Shown one piece after another: positions 59,661 to 64,000 of a stretch of DNA of 64,000 nt. The translations under genes were made by a program, and so were the position numbers. Origin of the DNA: Corinectria fuckeliana (Eukaryota > Ascomycota > Sordariomycetes > Hypocreales > Nectriaceae); NCBI GenBank assembly GCA_019137255.1, contig WPDH01000187.1:62001-126000 (forward strand), written 5' to 3'. The notes beneath the pieces were generated by a model, which made no database searches, was not told the origin of the DNA, and saw only the letters and a list, made by a program, of their open reading frames with translations. Every line of letters begins with the position of its first letter. Within the stretch, counting starts at the first letter, position 1.

Positions 59661-59669
59661 CTAAGGTAC
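59661..59669. repeat. Target-site duplication, left copy
   Basis: CTAAGGTAC directly abuts the left end of the inverted-repeat element. An identical 9-mer abuts the right end at 60329-60337. Confidence 0.9.
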
Positions 59670-60328
59670 GGGGATGTAGACAACCTGAGGGGTGACCCCG
59701 GACCTAACCTGAGGGGTGGTAGCGCTAGTAGGGGTTAAAGTGGGTTTTTTGCGAGTCAACCTGAGGGGTGGTCTAACAATCGTGATTGGTCAGAATTTGG
59801 AAAAAGTGGAGCACCCCTCAGGTTAACTTTTACTCTTCATGGTGGCTCCTTCCTGTACAATGCAGACCTTTATTTATCTGACTCTAGATGCTTAATACAT
59901 TAATAATGTATTAACTGCTATATTAATAATACATTATTAATATATTATAGTGTATTAGTAGGCAGTTTTATACGCCTAGTAGCAACCTATAATGCTTTTA
60001 CTATTCTCAGCAGGTTTACTATTATAATACTTAAGGTATTATAGGCAGTTATTAAGCAAAAAGCCGGTTTGTTAAGGCATAATGCTTTATTAATGTATTA
60101 TCAATAATAAATTGTTAATTGATTGTTAATAGGTGCGGCGCGGCAGGCGGGGGGGTAATACATTGATTAAGCTTGGCTGAGGGGTGCTCCACTTTTTCCA
60201 AATTCTGACCAATCACGATCGTTGGACCACCCCTCAGGTTGACTCGCAAAAAAACCACTTTAACCCCTGCTAGCCTGACCACCCCTCAGGTTAGGGCCGG
60301 GGTCACCCCTCAGGTTGTCTACATCCCC
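59670..60328. mobile_element. Non-autonomous DNA transposon (MITE-like) with 152-bp inverted ends
   Basis: Terminal inverted repeats at 59670-59821 and 60177-60328 begin GGGGATGTAGACAACC and are alike over about 152 bp with only scattered mismatches. A 9-bp direct repeat, CTAAGGTAC, flanks the element exactly. The 355-bp interior is very AT-rich, built of TTAATAATGTATTA-like palindromes, and codes for nothing. Each inverted end holds four copies of AACCTGAGGGGTG or its complement, as expected for subterminal transposase sites. Long inverted ends with a 9-bp duplication fit a Mutator-like (MULE) non-autonomous element. A hAT origin (8-bp duplication) is the alternative, but an 8-bp reading spoils the symmetry of the ends. 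No transposase is in the window, so it depends on a copy elsewhere. Confidence 0.88.
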
Positions 60329-60337
60329 CTAAGGTAC
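60329..60337. repeat. Target-site duplication, right copy
   Basis: CTAAGGTAC, identical to 59661-59669, following the right inverted end. Confidence 0.9.
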
Positions 60338-61587
60338 CCCGAAGCAAGCCCTCGCCGGGGGCCTGGGCGAATTGGAATATCTCTTGCGCCAATCGTCCAC
60401 TCACAGTCGGACTGTGGGGCCCACCAGCGAGAGGCCAGAACAGGCGAGAAGACGCCCAGGCCCCGGCCCGTGCGGAGGATCCCCCTCTGCACAGTGTGGC
60501 GCGCAGTGGTGGAACAGCCAGCGGACCGTGCTGATCCAACGCTCAACCGCACTGTCCGAGGGCCGAAGGCGGGCCTCGCACGCTGCTGCATTTTGGAAAG
60601 CCGGCCCTTCTGGCCCTGCGCTGTTACCCTCCGGTACGTACCCGGTACGGGGCCTGCGACCATTGCACGAGCGAATGGGAAGGCCGAGGCAGCAACAGGA
60701 TCCACGCTCCCAGCCCCACGTCCACAACCATCACCATCCCATGCCCGCACAACGCATGCACACTCCAACTGCCACACTCACACTCTTCCCACGCCCAAGG
60801 ACTACGTATCCCAGCCGCCCACTGGCGCCCAGAACAAGAGCCACCAAGAGTCCCCCAGAGGCCGGCGGAACCTCCACTCTTCTAGCCTGGAACCGTCGCA
60901 TCTAGCCCCGTCCTCCTGTCGCCTCCTGTCTGTCTATCGACTCTGGACCGTCTCTCGTCTTCTCGCTGAATCCAACAGTCAATTGATCGATCAGTCAATC
61001 AATCAACCGCTCGCCCTCGTCGACTTAGAGTTCACTCATCGTCCTCGTCCTCGTCCTCGTCCTCATTCCTAAGAATCACCGCCTGCCGCCCAACTACCAC
61101 CTGCTTGGTTAGACCACAGCAGGCCCCGTTTCTCCTAGAGAGGACGACGTCTTATAGGCGACCCTGACCGTCCTTTCTTCGACTCTGACCGACCTGCCCA
61201 CCGTACCCACTGTGTCTTCGCGTGCGTTTACCTGCGTCTAGGGGCACTTGTTCCCTCTTTTGCCTTTTGCACCTCGCCCGCTCCAATTGCCACGCCACAC
61301 GTCTTCCATTCAACATCCATCACTGCTCACCTTCACCGACGCTTGCTCTTTCGTCGAGCATGGCCGTCTAGGGCTCGCTGCGAACATACTCGATCCCGTT
61401 TCGTGTCGCAACCGTCGAGCCTGCTTATGTCGATGCATCTCGCGGTCCCATCCGAACCCCCCCGCGCACCAACACCGACTCGTGAACTGTGATCTGCGAC
61501 ACCGACCCCCAATTGCCTCGATTCACCCACCAACTCCGATATTCACCTCCGCGCCCTCGGGTTATCCCAGCCCTCGCTCCGCTGGTC
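60338..61587 (+). promoter_or_regulatory. Upstream region and probable long leader of the SPT23/MGA2-like gene
   Basis: 1.25 kb between the transposon and the first ATG of the last gene. The right ~700 bp are strongly C/T-rich on the plus strand, like long fungal 5' leaders, and include a CCTCGT hexamer run at about 61036-61065. A 277-codon frame (60239-61072) starts inside the transposon and has no domain, so I do not call it a gene. Introns in the leader are possible. Confidence 0.5.
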
Positions 61588-64000
61588 ATGACACCCGCTG
61601 CCACCGGCCCCGGCAGCCCTCTGATCGCTGGTGTTGCTATGTCGAGCGGCGATTTCAACGATTTTTCCGATGATGACCTCGGCGCCAACAATCTCTTCGA
61701 CTTCTCCAACAGCCCAGATACCCTCCAGAGCCTAGAGTCGCTCGGTGCCGGCGACCCCAAGGCCTTCCTCTCCCCTCAAGAACTCTCCGCAGGCCCTTTC
61801 CCTGACTCTCCCAACGGCTCCTATCACGACTCGTCCTCCGAGTCTGCCTCCTCCAAGCGCACTGGTAGCTCTACCTCCTCCAAGACACCCGCTACCTCGA
61901 CTGATGTAATGATGGATGACGGCGATGTTAAGATGGAATGGGGCAATCCTGGATTTGGCGCATTTCCAGATGACGACGCTGCCTTCGCCTTCGGCCGCGA
62001 CGCCGACCCTTCCGCTCTAGATGGTATCTACGCCTTTGATCACGATGACAGTTTTCTCGACCGGTCATTCGATTTTGAGAGCCCATCGAGTAGCCCCGAG
62101 ATGGTGAATGGTGCCCAGCCCAGTATGGCATCCCCCCAGATGCCCACCATCAAGACGAACAGCCCCTTGAAGTCGGAGGCGACCCCTAAAAGGGCAAAGA
62201 CGTCAAAGACGACAAAGACTGCAAAGACGGCAAAGACAACCTCTCAACGCCATCACAAAGCCCCATCCGTATGTCAAAGTCCCCCGGTACCCTCTCATCC
62301 GATGCTAACAAAACTCCAAGCAATACTCTGTATCTTCATCGATGAATGGGCCAAAGACCGTCGGATCACGCGAGGTGTCGCCCATGTCGAATATGGTAAT
62401 GAGCCATGGTAGTTCGCCCGCAGCCATCTTCAACTCCCCTTCACCTAAAGCCAGCCCCGATTTCTCTAGAGTTACGCATGGGGCTATGAGCGGCAACGCT
62501 GTCTGGCCAGCGGGGCTGGACGGTGCGTCAAACGCCGGTCTAGATGGCTTGTCCAAATCCCTTCATTTTGGCGTTCACATGAACCAAACGATGTCGATGT
62601 CACAGCAGACGCCGATGCTTACTTCACCTGCGTACAACTTTACCGGTCGATACGAGCTCAGGATTCTGCCCACTCCTCTCAAATCCCGTGTCGAGACGCA
62701 GATTCCAATCAAGTTGACACTGACCCCTCTTCCTCCCGGTGTCACCAAGCTTCACCTCCCCGCCCATACCATTTCGAAGCCTAAACTCCTGGCAAAGCCG
62801 ACTCCTGAAAGGTCTCCAGATACTCTTGAGCTTTTCGTCACATTAGTGTGTACTAGCGCGATGGATGGGCCTGACAGGAAGAAGAACGCCCTCGGGCGAG
62901 CTGCGTCTCACGCCCAGGGTTATCTGCCCAGCATGGACGACGAGGAGAACTCACCCCAGAATGGCGGCGACGTGCGAATATGTCCTGGATGCATCACCCG
63001 GGAACGGAAACGGGCGGCACGTAAAAAGATCAAAAAGCCCGACGAAGAAAAGCTCTGGAGCCAGGATGAGGAGCGACGCGTTATCGTCTTCAACACGCAA
63101 GAGCTGAAGGAATGGCAGCCCCTCAGCGGTGTTATGGACTCGGGTGGACGCCCTGAGCCCGCCGTGCCCAACAGTACCATGCAGATTGATGCCCCGATGC
63201 GCATTGCCTGCTACTGCCGGCATCACGGTGAGAAGATGGGATTCAACGTCATCTTCACAGTCAAGGATTTCCAGGACCGGGTCGTAGCGCAAGCAATGTC
63301 GAATCCCATTATGATTACCGACGACCACAAGACGCACCCAATGGCCCAACTCACGACGCAGCCCTCCACGCAGGAGTCTACAGTCGCCGCAGTTGCAGCA
63401 AGTCCTCAGCAGCCCATTGACGCCAGCAACCTCCTCCCCCCTACACCTAATGGCACCTTCCGCATGTCCCCATCAAACGGCGACTTGTCTGGCATGCAAC
63501 AACGGAACTCCCAGGCTTCATACTCCTCCTTGTCTGGCAAGACGACACCGACATGCTCTACCACTCGAGAGCGCTCTCGTCCGGCCTCACCAACCATGGG
63601 AGGACCCATGACGAAGAAGCGGAAGGCTAGCGGATCGAGGGTGCCAAACGGTCTGACTATGACTCGCCTGGATACCTCTCCTTCGCCTAGCTCCCAAGCG
63701 ACCAGCAACCAGTTGAATACCGCCACTTCTCCCTTTACTCCGAACCTGAGCGCCTTCTCCCAAGCCAATGACCTCTTTGGACACCAAAATGCCATGGCTC
63801 CGTTCGCTACTGGCCCCCCGACTCCCAGCAGCAATGACCAACCGAGCTTCTTTACCAACGGCCGTTCCGCGAGCATGGATAACCTAGCGATGGCCCAGCT
63901 GTACTCGGCACCTGCATCGAATCATGCAAGCCGAGCGCCGAGTCCGAACGGCCTGAGGAACAGCGTGAGCGCAGCAACACAGAACCAGTTCAACCAGGCA
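61588..64000 (+). CDS. SPT23/MGA2-like membrane-tethered transcription factor (5' part)
   Basis: Two exons seen: 61588-62268 and 62321 to beyond the window end; the 52-nt intron (GTATGT..AAG) is phase 0. 787 residues are visible. The N-terminus is acidic with FNDFSDDDLG and Ser-rich stretches, as in activation domains. After a Lys/Thr repeat (TKTAKTAKT) comes a conserved block: YELRILPTPLKSRVETQIPI, LPPGVTKLHLPAHTISKPKL, then VRICPGCITRERKRAARKK and RRVIVFNTQELKEW. This block is typical of Spt23/Mga2 homologues of filamentous fungi. The rest, expected to hold the IPT/TIG domain, ankyrin repeats and a C-terminal membrane helix, lies outside. Yeast relatives are ER-bound factors cleaved on lipid saturation or hypoxia to induce the delta-9 desaturase. 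An alternative start is the ATG at 61639. Confidence 0.85.

Noticed and set aside
60239..61072. 277-codon plus-strand frame
   Set aside because: It begins inside the right inverted end of the transposon and is Pro/Arg/His-rich without a motif; it is better read as leader DNA of the next gene.
1..64000. tRNA, rRNA or CRISPR features
   Set aside because: No T-loop plus acceptor pairing, rRNA core or spaced direct-repeat array was found by eye. A covariance-model scan would be decisive; a significant hit would overturn this.

Overview
The window is nuclear DNA of a filamentous ascomycete. Genes carry short introns (42-115 nt) with GT..AG ends and sit in monocistronic arrangement on both strands. 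Intergenic stretches are long, and the protein set is typical of Pezizomycotina. Overall gene style and dispersed TAGGTA/TACGTA tracts suggest a Sordariomycete, possibly Hypocreales; that placement is inference and no species is claimed. No tRNA, rRNA, CRISPR or prokaryotic operon was seen.

Layout. 0.6-5.1 kb: a coiled-coil protein and a Cys/His-repeat protein of unknown function (both minus). 5.9-9.0 kb: a Tbf1-type telobox/Myb factor with a TRF-like dimerisation domain (minus, 4 exons). 10.3-10.9 kb: a small secreted, probably GPI-anchored protein. 11-15.3 kb: gene-poor, with a degenerate dispersed repeat. 15.3-17.1 kb: a pseudokinase. 20.4-21.6 kb: a membrane-anchored short-chain dehydrogenase. 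22.2-23.8 kb: the mitochondrial Rrg9/neugrin homologue. 25.2-26.8 kb: an MpaB/rubber-oxygenase-like (DUF2236) membrane protein. 27.6-28.3 kb: calcipressin, the calcineurin regulator.

32.2-35.5 kb holds a divergent pair of genes for mitochondrial proteins, phenylalanyl-tRNA synthetase and a dicarboxylate-type carrier, sharing a 0.57 kb promoter region. The carrier gene needs a 5-nt micro-exon. RPB3 of RNA polymerase II follows (35.9-37.1 kb, minus). 37-41 kb is a graveyard of decayed coding fragments, including two 285-bp tandem coding repeats with premature stops. SOF1 (41.0-42.4 kb, plus) converges on a bifunctional 6-phosphofructo-2-kinase/fructose-2,6-bisphosphatase gene (43.6-46.1 kb, minus). 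After a 5.8 kb gene-free stretch come TAD3 (tRNA adenosine deaminase subunit) and RNase H1 with two hybrid-binding domains. The right end holds a CT-rich leader and the 5' part of an SPT23/MGA2-like membrane-tethered transcription factor gene that runs off the window.

The genes are unlinked housekeeping functions (transcription, rRNA and tRNA processing, mitochondrial translation and transport, glycolytic control, calcium signalling). I see no biosynthetic cluster or defence island.

The most novel items are: a complete 659-bp non-autonomous transposon (59670-60328) with 152-bp terminal inverted repeats, a perfect 9-bp target duplication and repeated subterminal motifs; a dispersed repeat family carrying a degenerate 9-bp minisatellite; the Cys/His-repeat protein; the pseudokinase; and the 5-nt micro-exon. 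Exon junctions were worked out by eye from reading frame, splice signals and family motifs, and have not been tested against transcripts.
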